DNA from: Streptomyces sp. NRRL S-87
Lineage (GTDB): Bacteria; Actinomycetota; Actinomycetes; Streptomycetales; Streptomycetaceae
Direction of reading: 5' to 3'
NCBI RefSeq assembly: GCF_000719335.1
Contig: NZ_JOGB01000019.1
Coordinates: 1 to 64,000 of the forward strand
Length of the DNA: 64,000 nt
In this document: positions 53,961 through 62,824 of the stretch, in pieces
How positions within the stretch are numbered: position 1 is the stretch's first letter
How the letters are laid out: the number at the start of each line of letters is the position of its first letter
The notes under the pieces: generated by a model
The model's input: only the letters and a program-made list of their open reading frames with translations
What the model was told of the DNA's origin: nothing
Databases searched by the model: none
Made by a program: the position numbers and the translations under genes

Positions 53961-55754
53961 TCACCGCGGCAGGTGCTCGAGCGCGAACTCGATCTCCATC
54001 CGAAGCTGCTTGATCCGCTCCTCCACGACCAGCGAACCGTGCCCGGCGTCGTAGCGGTACACCTCGTGCACCGCCCCGCGCGCGGCCAGCCGGTCCACGT
54101 AGTTGTCGATCTGCCGGATCGGGCAGCGCGGGTCGTTCACGCCCGCCGCGATGTACACGGGAGCGCGGACGGCGTCGACGTACGTCAGCGGGGACGAGGC
54201 CGTGAACCGGTCGGGGACCTCCTCCGGGGTGCCGCCGAACAGGGTCCGGTCCATCGCCTTCAGCGCCTCCATCTCGTCGTGGTACGCCGTTACGTAGTCC
54301 GCCACCGGTACCGCCGCCAGCCCGACCGCCCAGGCCTCCGGCCGCGTGCCGAGGCCGAGCAGCGTCAGGTAGCCGCCCCAGGAGCCGCCCGAGAGCACCA
54401 GCCGGCGCGGGTCGGCCAGCCCCGAGGCCACCGCCCACTCCCGTACGGCGTCGATGTCCTCCAGCTCGATCAGGCCGACCCGGTGCTTGAGGGCGTCGGT
54501 CCACTCCCGCCCGTAGCCGGTGGACCCGCGGTAGTTGACGCGGACCACGGCGAACCCGTGGTCGAGCCAGGCCGCCGGGCCCGCCCCGAAGGCATCGCTG
54601 TCGTGCCAGGTCGGCCCGCCGTGGATCTCGAAGATGGTCGGGAACGGGCCCTCGCCGTCGGCCGGGCGCTGCACGAGCGCGTGGATCCGACCGCCCGGGC
54701 CCTCGACCCACGCGTCCTCCACCGGTCGCGAGCCGGGCGCCTTGATGCCGGGCGCCTCCAGGACGACGGTGCCGGTCGTCGACCGTACCGAGGACGGCTG
54801 CGCGGCCGAGGACCACAGGTACTCGACGGTGCCGTCCGGGCGGGCCGTGGCCCCCGAGACCGTGCCCCGAGGCGTGTCGACGCGGGCCAGCCCGCCGTCG
54901 GCGAACTCGTAGCGCCAGAGCTCGCTGCGGGCCTCGAAGCTGTGCTCGATCAGCAGCGCGGAGCCGTCCGGGTACCACTCGGCGCTCAGGTCGCCGGGCA
55001 GCCCGAGGACCAGGTCGGTCTGCTCGCCGGTGGCGACGTCCCAGACCATCGGCTCCCAGCGGCCGCGCCGCTGGTGGCCGATCAGCAGACGGGTGTCGCC
55101 GGCGACCGGGGCGAAGCCCAGCACCTCCAGGCCGAGTTCCTCGGTGCCGCCCGCGGTGTCGTCGAGCTCGGCCACGGTCGAGCCGTCGAGGCGCAGCACG
55201 CGCAGTGCGGAGTGCATGGCGTCGCCGTGCTCGGTGTGCTCGATGGCGAGCAGGGTGCCGTCGCGGGAGAGGTCGCCGACGCCCGCGGACTCGCGGTGCC
55301 GGTAGATCTCCACCGGCGCCCGGTCCGGGCGCCAGACGTGGATCGTCGAGCCGTCCTCGTCGGTGGAGCGGCCCACCACCGCGCTGCCGTCGCGGCCGAT
55401 CGCCAGGCCGGCGGGGAAGGAGGGCGCGAGGCCGGGGGTGGCGGGCTCGTCGGGGCCGCCCCCGAAGGGCTGGCGCAGCCAGACGCCGAACTCGTCGCCG
55501 TCGGTGTCCGAGAACCACCAGATCCACTCGCCGTCGGGGGAGAGGGTGCCGTCGGTCGTGCCGTTGGGACGGTCGGTGGCCCGGCGCCGTGCTCCGGTGG
55601 CCCGGTCCCAGGCGTAGAGCTCGAACGTGCCCGTGGCGTTGGAGACGAAGAGGCAGCGGTCGGGAGCGTCCTCGGCCCACTCCGGGAGCCCGACGCGCGG
55701 GGCGCGGAAGCGCTTCTCCCAGTCCGGCATGGTCGTCGTGTCTTCGGTGGTCAT
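53961..55754 (-). CDS. S9 prolyl-oligopeptidase-family peptidase
   Basis: This 597-residue cytoplasmic-looking enzyme has residues 1-330 as a beta-propeller (CLFVSNATGTFELYAWD, GTLSPDGEWIWWFSD, and others). The C-terminal alpha/beta-hydrolase has FEIHGGPTWHDSD, the nucleophile Ser458 in LSGGSWGGYLTL, a likely Asp in GVNDPRCPI and the catalytic His in DAGHGSLV. It is like the acylaminoacyl/dipeptidyl peptidase branch and probably cleaves short peptides. A 22-residue ORF with a strong ribosome binding site ends 49 bases before its start (55803-55871) and may be a leader. Confidence 0.92.
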   Translation of the reverse strand: MTTEDTTTMPDWEKRFRAPRVGLPEWAEDAPDRCLFVSNATGTFELYAWDRATGARRRATDRPNGTTDGTLSPDGEWIWWFSDTDGDEFGVWLRQPFGGGPDEPATPGLAPSFPAGLAIGRDGSAVVGRSTDEDGSTIHVWRPDRAPVEIYRHRESAGVGDLSRDGTLLAIEHTEHGDAMHSALRVLRLDGSTVAELDDTAGGTEELGLEVLGFAPVAGDTRLLIGHQRRGRWEPMVWDVATGEQTDLVLGLPGDLSAEWYPDGSALLIEHSFEARSELWRYEFADGGLARVDTPRGTVSGATARPDGTVEYLWSSAAQPSSVRSTTGTVVLEAPGIKAPGSRPVEDAWVEGPGGRIHALVQRPADGEGPFPTIFEIHGGPTWHDSDAFGAGPAAWLDHGFAVVRVNYRGSTGYGREWTDALKHRVGLIELEDIDAVREWAVASGLADPRRLVLSGGSWGGYLTLLGLGTRPEAWAVGLAAVPVADYVTAYHDEMEALKAMDRTLFGGTPEEVPDRFTASSPLTYVDAVRAPVYIAAGVNDPRCPIRQIDNYVDRLAARGAVHEVYRYDAGHGSLVVEERIKQLRMEIEFALEHLPR

Positions 55755-55802
55755 GGGCCCATTGTGTCCGCTGCGCAGGGGCGGGCCGGGCCGACCGGAG
55801 GA

Positions 55803-55871
55803 CTACTCCCAGGCGGTGGTGGAGGTGGCGGCGGAGACCGCGGCGGCCTGGGCGAGGTGGGTGCGCAGCAT
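55803..55871 (-). CDS. Tiny ORF (22 residues) upstream of the S9 peptidase
   Basis: ATG at 55871 is preceded by AAAAGGACCCCGCC, one of the best ribosome binding sites in the window. The 22-residue product begins MLRTHLAQAAAVSA and ends in STTAWE. It ends 48 bases before the S9 peptidase ATG on the same strand. It could be a leader peptide for translational control, a short functional peptide or chance. There are no obvious codon runs, so classic amino acid attenuation is not indicated. Confidence 0.4.
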   Translation of the reverse strand: MLRTHLAQAAAVSAATSTTAWE

Positions 55872-56003
55872 GGCGGGGTCCTTTTCGGGAGCTGGAACGA
55901 GCTGGACGGTTCCGGAGCCACGTCCCGCGGTGACGCTTCCTCCGGTGTCCGGGCCGGGCCGCTGTCGCTGGCCCCTTCCGGTGTCCACTAGCTTCGTCGC
56001 AGG

Positions 56004-56489
56004 TCAGGACGGTCGGAAGGGCTTCCGGGTGGACGGAAACGGTCCTGGACGATTCCGTCCAGCAGAGCCGGAGCCGGAGCCGGAGCCGGAGCCAGAGCCG
56101 GGGCCGGAGCCAGAGCCGGGGCCGGGGCCGGGGCCGGGGCCGGCGGGACCGGGGCCGGCGGGGCCCGGCCCTGCGGGGACGGTCTCCAGCAGCCGCTCGT
56201 AGTACGGCGCGACCAGCGGGGCCCCGACCCGCCCCACCGTCCAGCCGCGCAGCGCCGGCAGCTCCCGCAGGGCGAGCCGGCACAGCGCCGCCGTACGGTC
56301 CTCCGCCTCGCCCAGGCTGCCGGCCAGCAGGTAGACCCCGAGCACCGGGTCCGGCCGGGCGTCGGGGTGGGCGCTCACGTGCTCCACCGGGCTGTCGGAG
56401 CGCGCCAGTCCGCGGACCGCGTCGGCGCAGTCGGAGGGGAGTCGGTCGGCCGCCGACGGGGCGCGGAGGGCGGCATGGATGAGGTACAT
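56004..56489 (-). CDS. Hypothetical protein with GP/GS low-complexity tail
   Basis: In this 161-residue protein, residues 1-110 are folded-looking and unrecognised (MYLIHAALRAPSAADRLPSD, then DPVLGVYLLAGSLGEAEDRT, and VGRVGAPLVAPYYERLLET). The tail consists of GPGPAGPGPAG and then GSGSGSG, encoded by GGCTCC/GGCCCC hexanucleotides, with a short basic end. It starts 175 bases from the divergent regulator at 56664, to which it may be linked. Confidence 0.65.
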   Translation of the reverse strand: MYLIHAALRAPSAADRLPSDCADAVRGLARSDSPVEHVSAHPDARPDPVLGVYLLAGSLGEAEDRTAALCRLALRELPALRGWTVGRVGAPLVAPYYERLLETVPAGPGPAGPGPAGPGPGPGPGSGSGPGSGSGSGSGSGSAGRNRPGPFPSTRKPFRPS

Positions 56490-56663
56490 GCCCGCACTGT
56501 GCCCAAGCCCGGCTCGCGTGCACATAGTGGCAAGCTGGACACTTCGGGCCCCGACCGGAACCGTCCACACCGCTGGTACCGCCGCGTGACGCGTGCGACG
56601 ATGCATACGACCTTGATCATTAACACTTGCAGGAACCGCAGGGCTCACACGGGGGGAACCGCT

Positions 56664-57662
56664 GTGCTCGCCACTCTTGGCCTCGACGCGACGGCAGAGG
56701 CCGTCTACCGCGCCATGCTCGCGCATCCGGAAGAGGGGGTGCTGGCCCTCGCCGACCGGCTCGGCGTCCCCGAGGACGCCGTCCGGCGCAGCCTGGACAC
56801 CCTGAGCGAACTGGCCCTGGTCCGGCCGTCGTACGAGCGCCAGGGGCAGCTGCGCGCGGTGTCGCCGGACATCGGCATGGAGCTCCTCATGGCCCGCCAG
56901 CAGGCCGAGCTGGCGGCCCAGCAGCAGCGCATCGAGGCCTCGCGCGCCGCCGCGACCCAGCTCATCGCCGAGTTCGCGGACCTCTCGCCGACCTCGGCCA
57001 GCCCCGGGGTGGAACAGCTCGTGGGGCTCGACGCGATCCGCGACCGGATCTCGACCCTGGCCCGCGAGGTCCGCCGGGAGCTCATGACGTTCGCGCCCGG
57101 CGGCGGCCACCGCCCCGAGAGCCTGGAGGCCTCGAAGCCGAACGACCTCGCGCTGCTCGACCGCGGCGTGCGGATGCGCTCCCTCTTCCTCGACAGCGTC
57201 CGCAACAGCCAGGGCACCGTGGCCTACGCGACCTGGCTCACCGAACTCGGCGGTGAGGTCCGCACCGCGCCGGAGCTGCCCACCCGGCTGATCATCTTCG
57301 ACCGGTCCACCGCCGTCATCCCCGTCAGCAGCGACGACAGCGCCGCCGGCGCGGTGGTCCTGACCGGCCAGGGCACGCTCACCGCGCTGTGCGCCCTCTT
57401 CGACACGGTCTGGTCCGCGGCCACCCCCCTCGGCGCCCCCACCGCCCCGAAGGACGAGGGCACCCTGACGGCCCAGGAGAACACGGTCATCCGACTGCTC
57501 TCCCAGGGCCTGACGGACGAGGCCATCGCCAAGCGGCTCGGCGTCTCCCCGCGCACCGCCCGACGCCTCGCGAACGACCTGATGGACCGCCTGAACGCGC
57601 GCAGCCGCTTCGAGTTCGGCGTCCGCGCCGTCCAGCGCGGCTGGCTCCCCCACGCGGAGTAG
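56664..57662 (+). CDS. TrmB/LuxR-type transcriptional regulator
   Basis: This 332-residue regulator has an N-terminal winged HTH of TrmB type at 5-60 (TAEAVYRAMLAHPEEGVLAL, ADRLGVPEDAVRRSLDTL). A coiled coil at about 80-100 follows, a central domain with FAPGGG and RGVRMRSLFLDS comes next, and a LuxR HTH lies at 270-325 (LTAQENTVIRLLSQGLTDEA, RTARRLANDLMDRL). The two-HTH design matches the regulator at 2891-3916, which lacks the first HTH signature. GTG at 56664 has GGGGGAA seven bases before it. It is divergent from the hypothetical gene at 56004. A terminator follows at 57668. Confidence 0.88.
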   Translation: MLATLGLDATAEAVYRAMLAHPEEGVLALADRLGVPEDAVRRSLDTLSELALVRPSYERQGQLRAVSPDIGMELLMARQQAELAAQQQRIEASRAAATQLIAEFADLSPTSASPGVEQLVGLDAIRDRISTLAREVRRELMTFAPGGGHRPESLEASKPNDLALLDRGVRMRSLFLDSVRNSQGTVAYATWLTELGGEVRTAPELPTRLIIFDRSTAVIPVSSDDSAAGAVVLTGQGTLTALCALFDTVWSAATPLGAPTAPKDEGTLTAQENTVIRLLSQGLTDEAIAKRLGVSPRTARRLANDLMDRLNARSRFEFGVRAVQRGWLPHAE

Positions 57663-57667
57663 CACCA

Positions 57668-57718
57668 CCGGCCCCACCCCGCCCGGCGCCGCCGCAACGG
57701 CCGACGGGGCGGGGCCGG
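57668..57718 (+). terminator. Terminator of the TrmB/LuxR regulator
   Basis: CCGGCCCCACCCCG at 57668-57681 pairs with CGGGGCGGGGCCGG at 57705-57718 with one mismatch, five bases after the stop. Confidence 0.7.
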
Positions 57719-57834
57719 TAGGCCGGGAATGTGGGGGAGGCCCGGGAGGGACGGGGGACGGGAGGCGCGGTCGCGCAGGCGCCGGTCCAGGACCCGCCGG
57801 GCCGTTCCCTCCCGAGGGCCGCCGAACATACAGG

Positions 57835-57867
57835 AAGGGCCTGATCCACTCAGTGGATCAGGCCCTT
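57835..57867 (-). terminator. Perfect hairpin after tRNA-Pro
   Basis: AAGGGCCTGATCCACT at 57835-57850, one central C, and its exact complement at 57852-57867 form a 33-base near-perfect palindrome. It is 17 bases beyond the 3' end of the tRNA and is its likely terminator. Confidence 0.85.
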
Positions 57868-57884
57868 GACCTGGTCTTACGAAG

Positions 57885-57958
57885 TCGGGGTGGCGGGATT
57901 TGAACCCACGACCTCTTCGTCCCGAACGAAGCGCGCTGCCAAGCTGCGCTACACCCCG
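57885..57958 (-). tRNA. tRNA-Pro (anticodon CGG)
   Basis: The 74-base tRNA reads on the minus strand. The acceptor CGGGGTG pairs with CACCCCG, the D-arm has AGCGCAGCTTGGCAGCGC, the anticodon arm is CTTCG-TTCGGGA-CGAAG with anticodon CGG, and the T-arm has GGTTCAAATCC. It decodes CCG, a frequent proline codon here. CCA is not encoded (ACTTC follows). Confidence 0.95.
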
Positions 57959-58057
57959 ATCGCCGCCTTGCGGCCTCTCGGCCCTGGCGACATCGATTAC
58001 TCTAGCGGACCCTCGCGCTGAGACGAAATCCGGTTTTCACCGGGCCCCCGGCGGGGG

Positions 58058-58996
58058 CTACGCGGCGGGCGTGAGGGTGAGCAGGGTGGCCTCGGGCGGG
58101 CAGGCGAAGCGGACCGGGGTGAAGCGGTTCGTGCCGCAGCCGGCCGAGACGTGGAGGTACGACCGGTTGCCCGCGAGCTCGTGGGTCGACAGGCCCTTGA
58201 CCCGGTCCGTGTCGAGGTCGCAGTTGGTGACGAGCGCCCCGTAGAAGGGGATGCACAGCTGCCCGCCGTGGGTGTGCCCGGCCAGGACCAGCGGGTACCC
58301 GTCGGCCGTGAAGGCGTCGAGGGTGCGCAGGTACGGGGCGTGCACCACGGCCATCGAGAAGTCGGCGTCCGCCTCCGGACCGCCGGCGACGCGCTCGTAC
58401 CGGTCCCGCTTGATGTGGGGGTCGTCCAGGCCGGTGAAGGCGAGCTCCAGGTCGGGCAGCTTCAGTCGGCCGCGCGCGTTGGTGAGGTTCACCCAGCCGG
58501 CCGCGTCGAAGGCGTCCCGGATGTCCTCCCACGGGTTGTGGACGGCGCCCACGACCGGCGGGTTGCCGTTCAGGCCGTGCTTGCCCTGGGCCTTCTCCAG
58601 CAGGTAGCGGGCGGGGTTGCGCAGCCGGGGCCCGTAGTAGTCGTTCGAGCCGAAGACGTACACGCCGGGGAACTCCATCAGCGGTCCGAGCGCGTCGAGC
58701 AGCTCCGGCACGCCCTCGGTGTCGGAGAGGTTGTCGCCGGTGTTCACGACGAAATCGGGGCGCAGCCCGGCCAGGGACTGCAGCCAGGCGCGCTTCTTGC
58801 GCTGCCCGGCGACCATGTGGATGTCGGAGACCTGGAGGATCCGGATCGGGCGCACGCCGCGCGGCAGGACCGGGACGGTGACCCGGCGCAGCCGGAACGA
58901 CCTGGCCTCGAAGCCGGCGGCGTACGCCACGCCGACCGCCCCCGCGGCTGCGATTCCGGCGGTGACCTTCAGGGGGAGTCCGTAACGCGCGCGCAT
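58058..58996 (-). CDS. Metallophosphoesterase
   Basis: This 312-residue calcineurin-like phosphoesterase has an N-terminal membrane helix (about 8-27). Metal motifs are in order: LQVSDIHM (DxH), VVNTGDNLSD (GDNxxD), FGSNDYYG (GN[HD]-like, with GSND in place of GNHD), MAVVHAP (H) and LAGHTHGGQ (GHxH). It therefore has a complete di-metal site. It resembles the YkuE/YaeI group, which act at the membrane on phospholipids or related substrates. Transcribed toward the tRNA. Confidence 0.9.
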   Translation of the reverse strand: MRARYGLPLKVTAGIAAAGAVGVAYAAGFEARSFRLRRVTVPVLPRGVRPIRILQVSDIHMVAGQRKKRAWLQSLAGLRPDFVVNTGDNLSDTEGVPELLDALGPLMEFPGVYVFGSNDYYGPRLRNPARYLLEKAQGKHGLNGNPPVVGAVHNPWEDIRDAFDAAGWVNLTNARGRLKLPDLELAFTGLDDPHIKRDRYERVAGGPEADADFSMAVVHAPYLRTLDAFTADGYPLVLAGHTHGGQLCIPFYGALVTNCDLDTDRVKGLSTHELAGNRSYLHVSAGCGTNRFTPVRFACPPEATLLTLTPAA

Positions 58997-59160
58997 GGGG
59001 ACATCGTCGCAGACCCTGCCCGCTGCGGCGGACGGTCCCCGGGCCCCCGTCCCCGCGGGGCGGCCGAACGTCCCCCGTCCTGCGGTCCCCCCTGCGCCCC
59101 TCGGCGCGGCCGGGGGAAACCGGTAGGCGCCGACCGGGCCCGACCTGGCAGACTCGACCC

Positions 59161-59625
59161 ATGACCAGCCTCAAGTCCAAGCTGCAGGAAGACCTCACGA
59201 CCGCCATCAAGGCGCGCGACGAGCTCCGCTCGGCCACGCTCCGCCTCACCCTCGCCGCGATCACGAAGGAGGAGGTCGCGGGCAAGGAGGCGCGCGAGCT
59301 CTCCGACGACGAGGTCCTCAAGGTGATCGCGAAGGAGGCGAAGAAGCGCCGCGAGGCCGCCGACGCCTTCGCCCAGGGCGGCCGTCCCCAGCAGGCCGAG
59401 CGCGAGCTGGCCGAGGGCGAGGTCCTGGCCGACTACCTGCCCAAGCAGCTCAGCGACGACGAGCTCACCGCGATCGTGGCCCAGGCCGTCGAGGAGGCCA
59501 GGGCCGCCGGCGCCGAGGGACCGCGGGCCATGGGCGCCGTCATGAAGATCGTGAACCCGAAGGTGCAGGGCCTGGCCGAGGGCGGCCGGGTGGCCGCCGT
59601 CGTGAAGCAGCTGCTGGCCGGCTGA
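59161..59625 (+). CDS. GatB/YqeY domain protein
   Basis: This 154-residue protein of the YqeY family is related to the tRNA-binding tail domain of GatB. It has LKSKLQEDLTTAIKARDELR at the start, TLRLTLAAITKEEVAGK, KEAKKRREAADAF and a C-terminal GAVMKIVNPKVQGLAEGGRV. It lacks any amidotransferase catalytic part; a role in tRNA or translation quality is assumed for the family. A 20-bp perfect terminator follows. Confidence 0.93.
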   Translation: MTSLKSKLQEDLTTAIKARDELRSATLRLTLAAITKEEVAGKEARELSDDEVLKVIAKEAKKRREAADAFAQGGRPQQAERELAEGEVLADYLPKQLSDDELTAIVAQAVEEARAAGAEGPRAMGAVMKIVNPKVQGLAEGGRVAAVVKQLLAG

Positions 59626-59644
59626 GCCGGAGAAGAGCGGAAGA

Positions 59645-59688
59645 AAGGGAGGGGCGCCCCGGCCGTCAGGCCGGGGCGCCCCTCCCTT
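59645..59688. terminator. 20-bp perfect hairpin between convergent genes
   Basis: Arms 59645-59664 and 59669-59688 are exact complements around a GTCA loop, one of the strongest hairpins here. They lie between the stops of the YqeY gene and the PBP gene, followed on the plus strand by CGTCGTG. Confidence 0.9.
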
Positions 59689-59704
59689 CGTCGTGCCCCG
59701 CGTC

Positions 59705-61981
59705 CTACGGGGTCCCGCCGATCAGGCCCGGGTCGGTGGGGAGGTCGGGGAAGGTGATCCCGCCGTCCCCGCCGTTGCCGCCGCCGTCGGCGCCGCCGGT
59801 GTCGGTGCCGCCCGTGTCGCCACCGGTTCCGCCGCGACCGGGCTTGTCGTCGCCGCGGCCGGGCTTGTGCTTCTTGCCCTTGTTCTTGCCCTTGCCCTTG
59901 CTGCCGCCGGCCGGGTCCGGGGACTCCGGCAGCGGGACGGTCACGAACTGCATGACCTCGCGCCCGGCCAGTGCGCCCGAGACCGCGTCACGCCAGATGG
60001 GGCCGGGGACGCCACCGCCGTAGACCTTCTCGTAGTACTGGCCGCCGATGTAGATGTTCTCCATCGAGATCTGCTTGGCGCCGCCCGAGCCGACCCAGGT
60101 CGCGCCCGCCATGTTCGGCGTGTAGCCCACGAACCAGGCGTTGTAGCGGGAGTCGGTGGTACCCGTCTTGCCCGCGCTGTCGCGGTCGCTCAGACCCGCC
60201 TGGGCACCCGTACCGGAGTCGACCACGCCGCGCAGCAGGGTGTTGATCGTGTCGGCGGTCTTCTCGGACATGACCCGGTCGCAGCGCGACTTCGGCACCG
60301 CGATGGCCTTGCCGTGCGGGTCGGTGATGGACTCTATGGCCACGGGGGTGCAGTACGTGCCGCGGTTGGCGAAGGTCGCGTACGCGTTGGCCATGGTCAG
60401 CGGGGACATGCCCTCGGTGCCCAGCGCGATGGAGGGCACCTCCTTCAGCTTCTCGCCGTTGGCGGGGATGACGCCGAGCTTCTTCGCCATGGTCGTCACC
60501 GGGCAGAGGCCGATGTCGCTGATCATCTCGACGAAGTAGGTGTTGACCGACTTGGCCATCGCCTCGCGCAGTGCGTACGGGCCGACCTCGGACTCCGACT
60601 CGTTCTCGACCGTGTCGCCGGTGTTGACCCACGGCGAGCCGCTGCAGCTCTGCACCGGGCTCGGGTACGGCATGTCGTGCGGCGACTGGTACACCTTGCC
60701 CGGCGAGACGCCCTGCTCGATGGCGGCGGCGGCGACGAAGGGCTTGAACGTCGAACCGGTCGGGAAGCCGAAGCTCGATCCGCCCATGCGCTTGTCGACG
60801 GAGAAGTTGATCTGCGTCTCGTTCGTGCCGAAGCCGTACGGCTTCGACTGGCCCATGGCGAGGATCCGGCCGGTGCCCGGCTGGACGAGCGTCACGGCGG
60901 TGGCGACCTTGTCGTCCTGGTTGACGTGGTCCTTGATGGAGGCGTTGACCGCCTCCTGGGACTGCGGGTCCAGGGTGGTGCGGACGGTCAGGCCGCCGCG
61001 GTTCCAGACCTTGGCCCGCTCCTCGCGCGTCTTGCCGAAGACGGGGTTGGAGAGGAACACCGCGCGCACGTAGTCGCAGAAGAAGCCGGCGCCGCTGACG
61101 GCCGTGATGCAGCCGTTCTTGGGCTTGGTCACCTTCAGCTTGATGGGCGTGGCCTTGGCCGCGTCGGCCTCGGCCTGCGAGATGTCCTTCACCTCCGCCA
61201 TGCGCTGGAGCACCGTGTTGCGACGCTTGGTGGCTTCCTCGGTGTCGTTGACGGGGTCGTACCGGCTGGGCGACTGGACGAGTCCGGCCAGCAGGGCGGA
61301 CTCGGCCAGCGTCAGGTCGCGGGCCGGCTTGCTGAAGTAGCGCTGGGAGGCGGACTCGATGCCGTAGGCCTGCTGCCCGAAGAAGGTGATGTTGAGGTAG
61401 TTCTCGAGGATCTTCTTCTTCCCGAGCTCCTCCTCGACCTGGATCGCGTACTTCAGCTCGCGCACCTTGCGGCCGAGGCTCTTCTGCTGCGCCTCGGCGA
61501 CCTTGGCCGGGTCGTCGCCGGCCTCCTCGACGAAGACGTTCTTCACGTACTGCTGCGTGAGCGTCGAGGCGCCCTGGGCGGCGCCGCCCTCCTGCGCGTT
61601 GCGGTTGACCGCGCGCAGGATGCCCTTGACGTCGATCGCCCCGTGCTCGAAGAAGCGCGAGTCCTCGATCGCGACGATCGCCTTCTGCATGTACGGGGAG
61701 ATGGCCGTGAGCGGCACGACCTTCCGGTCCCGCGAGTAGACGGTCGCGATGAGACCGCCCTCGGCGTCGAGGATGTTCGTGCGCTGACTCAGCGGCGGGG
61801 TCTTCATGTTGGCGGGAATCTCGTCGAACCCGTCGACCGTGCCCTTGGCCGCGAGACCGAGCACGCCCGCACCGGGAATCGCGATGCCGGCGAGCACGAC
61901 GCCGGCCAGCGCGGACACCCCGAGGAACTTGGCGGCCTGCTGGGTCCCGGTGAGACCTCCGCCCGAGCGCTTCTTTGGCAT
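59705..61981 (-). CDS. Class A penicillin-binding protein
   Basis: This bifunctional peptidoglycan synthase has 758 residues. A short basic N-terminus is followed by one membrane helix (about 18-38). The transglycosylase domain (GT51) has AIVAIEDSRFFEHGAIDVKG, QGASTLTQQYVKN, and EDYL-like ILENYLNITFFGQ. The transpeptidase has nucleophile Ser410 in GSTFKPF, SVN at 478-480 and KTGT at 605-608. A Gly/Lys-rich, Thr/Asp-rich tail follows. There are no PASTA repeats. It lies divergent from wblA, an arrangement I recall from S. coelicolor. Confidence 0.95.
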   Translation of the reverse strand: MPKKRSGGGLTGTQQAAKFLGVSALAGVVLAGIAIPGAGVLGLAAKGTVDGFDEIPANMKTPPLSQRTNILDAEGGLIATVYSRDRKVVPLTAISPYMQKAIVAIEDSRFFEHGAIDVKGILRAVNRNAQEGGAAQGASTLTQQYVKNVFVEEAGDDPAKVAEAQQKSLGRKVRELKYAIQVEEELGKKKILENYLNITFFGQQAYGIESASQRYFSKPARDLTLAESALLAGLVQSPSRYDPVNDTEEATKRRNTVLQRMAEVKDISQAEADAAKATPIKLKVTKPKNGCITAVSGAGFFCDYVRAVFLSNPVFGKTREERAKVWNRGGLTVRTTLDPQSQEAVNASIKDHVNQDDKVATAVTLVQPGTGRILAMGQSKPYGFGTNETQINFSVDKRMGGSSFGFPTGSTFKPFVAAAAIEQGVSPGKVYQSPHDMPYPSPVQSCSGSPWVNTGDTVENESESEVGPYALREAMAKSVNTYFVEMISDIGLCPVTTMAKKLGVIPANGEKLKEVPSIALGTEGMSPLTMANAYATFANRGTYCTPVAIESITDPHGKAIAVPKSRCDRVMSEKTADTINTLLRGVVDSGTGAQAGLSDRDSAGKTGTTDSRYNAWFVGYTPNMAGATWVGSGGAKQISMENIYIGGQYYEKVYGGGVPGPIWRDAVSGALAGREVMQFVTVPLPESPDPAGGSKGKGKNKGKKHKPGRGDDKPGRGGTGGDTGGTDTGGADGGGNGGDGGITFPDLPTDPGLIGGTP

Positions 61982-62376
61982 GGGGGAAGCCTACGTTCTC
62001 ATTCCCCGGACACGCGTGCATGCCTTGGCCTAAGCTGCCCTCAACTGTCACAGCAGTGCGGGGGGAGATCAACCCTTCGGCATGACATTCACCCTTTCCG
62101 AAGCGGGTGGACATATGTCCGAATGCCCCGCATCCGTCGCACGGCGCCCCTTGTGAGACGACCGGCTTGTCCCGAATCGCCGGAATGGCCCGTCATGTCG
62201 CCGCGTCACTCCGTCGGGTGATCTGCCGCTTACGCATAGTCCGTTCGGACCATTCAAGATTGGGCCCGTCGGGGGTGTTGCGCTGTGCCCGCCTTCCGTA
62301 ACGTCCTCAACTGGCAGCGGTGAATATGCCGCTACCGCCGTGGGGGAGCCTCGATTCGGGAGAGGACGGCGCCGTA
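61982..62376. other. Divergent region between the PBP gene and wblA
   Basis: These 395 bases without a gene are AT-richer than the flanks. The wblA side is long, compatible with a complex developmental promoter: CATATGTCCGAATG at 62110 and TTCGGACCATTCAAGATT near 62240 are the least GC-rich parts. A GGGGGAGATC lies near 62058, and GAGAGGACGGCGCC before the wblA start is its ribosome binding site. I cannot assign specific regulator sites by eye. Confidence 0.5.
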
Positions 62377-62727
62377 ATGGGCTGGGTTACCGACTGGAGT
62401 GCGCAGGCAGCCTGCCGCACTACCGATCCGGATGAGTTGTTCGTACAGGGTGCAGCGCAGAACAGGGCCAAGGCGGTGTGCACCGGTTGCCCGGTGCGGA
62501 CCGAGTGCCTCGCGGACGCGCTCGACAACCGCGTCGAGTTCGGTGTCTGGGGCGGCATGACCGAGCGGGAGCGGCGCGCACTGCTGCGCAGGCGCCCGAC
62601 CGTGACCTCCTGGCGGCGACTGCTGGAGACCGCTCGTACGGAGTACGAGCGCAGCACCGGCATCCTCGGAATGGATGCCGACGAGGAGGCGGACGTCGCC
62701 TACGAGACGTACGCGGCGGCCGGGTAG
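62377..62727 (+). CDS. wblA: WhiB-like iron-sulfur regulator WblA
   Basis: This 116-residue Wbl protein is a [4Fe-4S]-binding transcription factor that works with the main sigma factor. The cluster Cys are 13, 35, 38 and 44 (C-x21-C-x2-C-x5-C), followed by the GVWGG turn at 56-60 and a basic segment RERRALLRRRP for DNA binding. WblA controls development and represses antibiotic production in Streptomyces. The identification rests on sequence recall (MGWVTDWSAQAACRTTDPDE) and on its place between a class A PBP and an ArsA-type ATPase, as in S. coelicolor. ATG at 62377 is preferred to an upstream in-frame ATG at 62326. Confidence 0.93.
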   Translation: MGWVTDWSAQAACRTTDPDELFVQGAAQNRAKAVCTGCPVRTECLADALDNRVEFGVWGGMTERERRALLRRRPTVTSWRRLLETARTEYERSTGILGMDADEEADVAYETYAAAG

Positions 62728-62824
62728 ACCCGGCACCGGTACCCCTTCGCGGGCGGACGCGCTCCACCGCGGACGGACCGGTCCCTCCGGGCGTCCCCGG
62801 AGCTCCTCCCACGCTCGTGTCCGA

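Noticed and set aside
57885..57958. tRNA-Pro as an integration site with a nearby mobile element
   Set aside because: No integrase, excisionase or duplicated tRNA 3' end was found on either side within the window.
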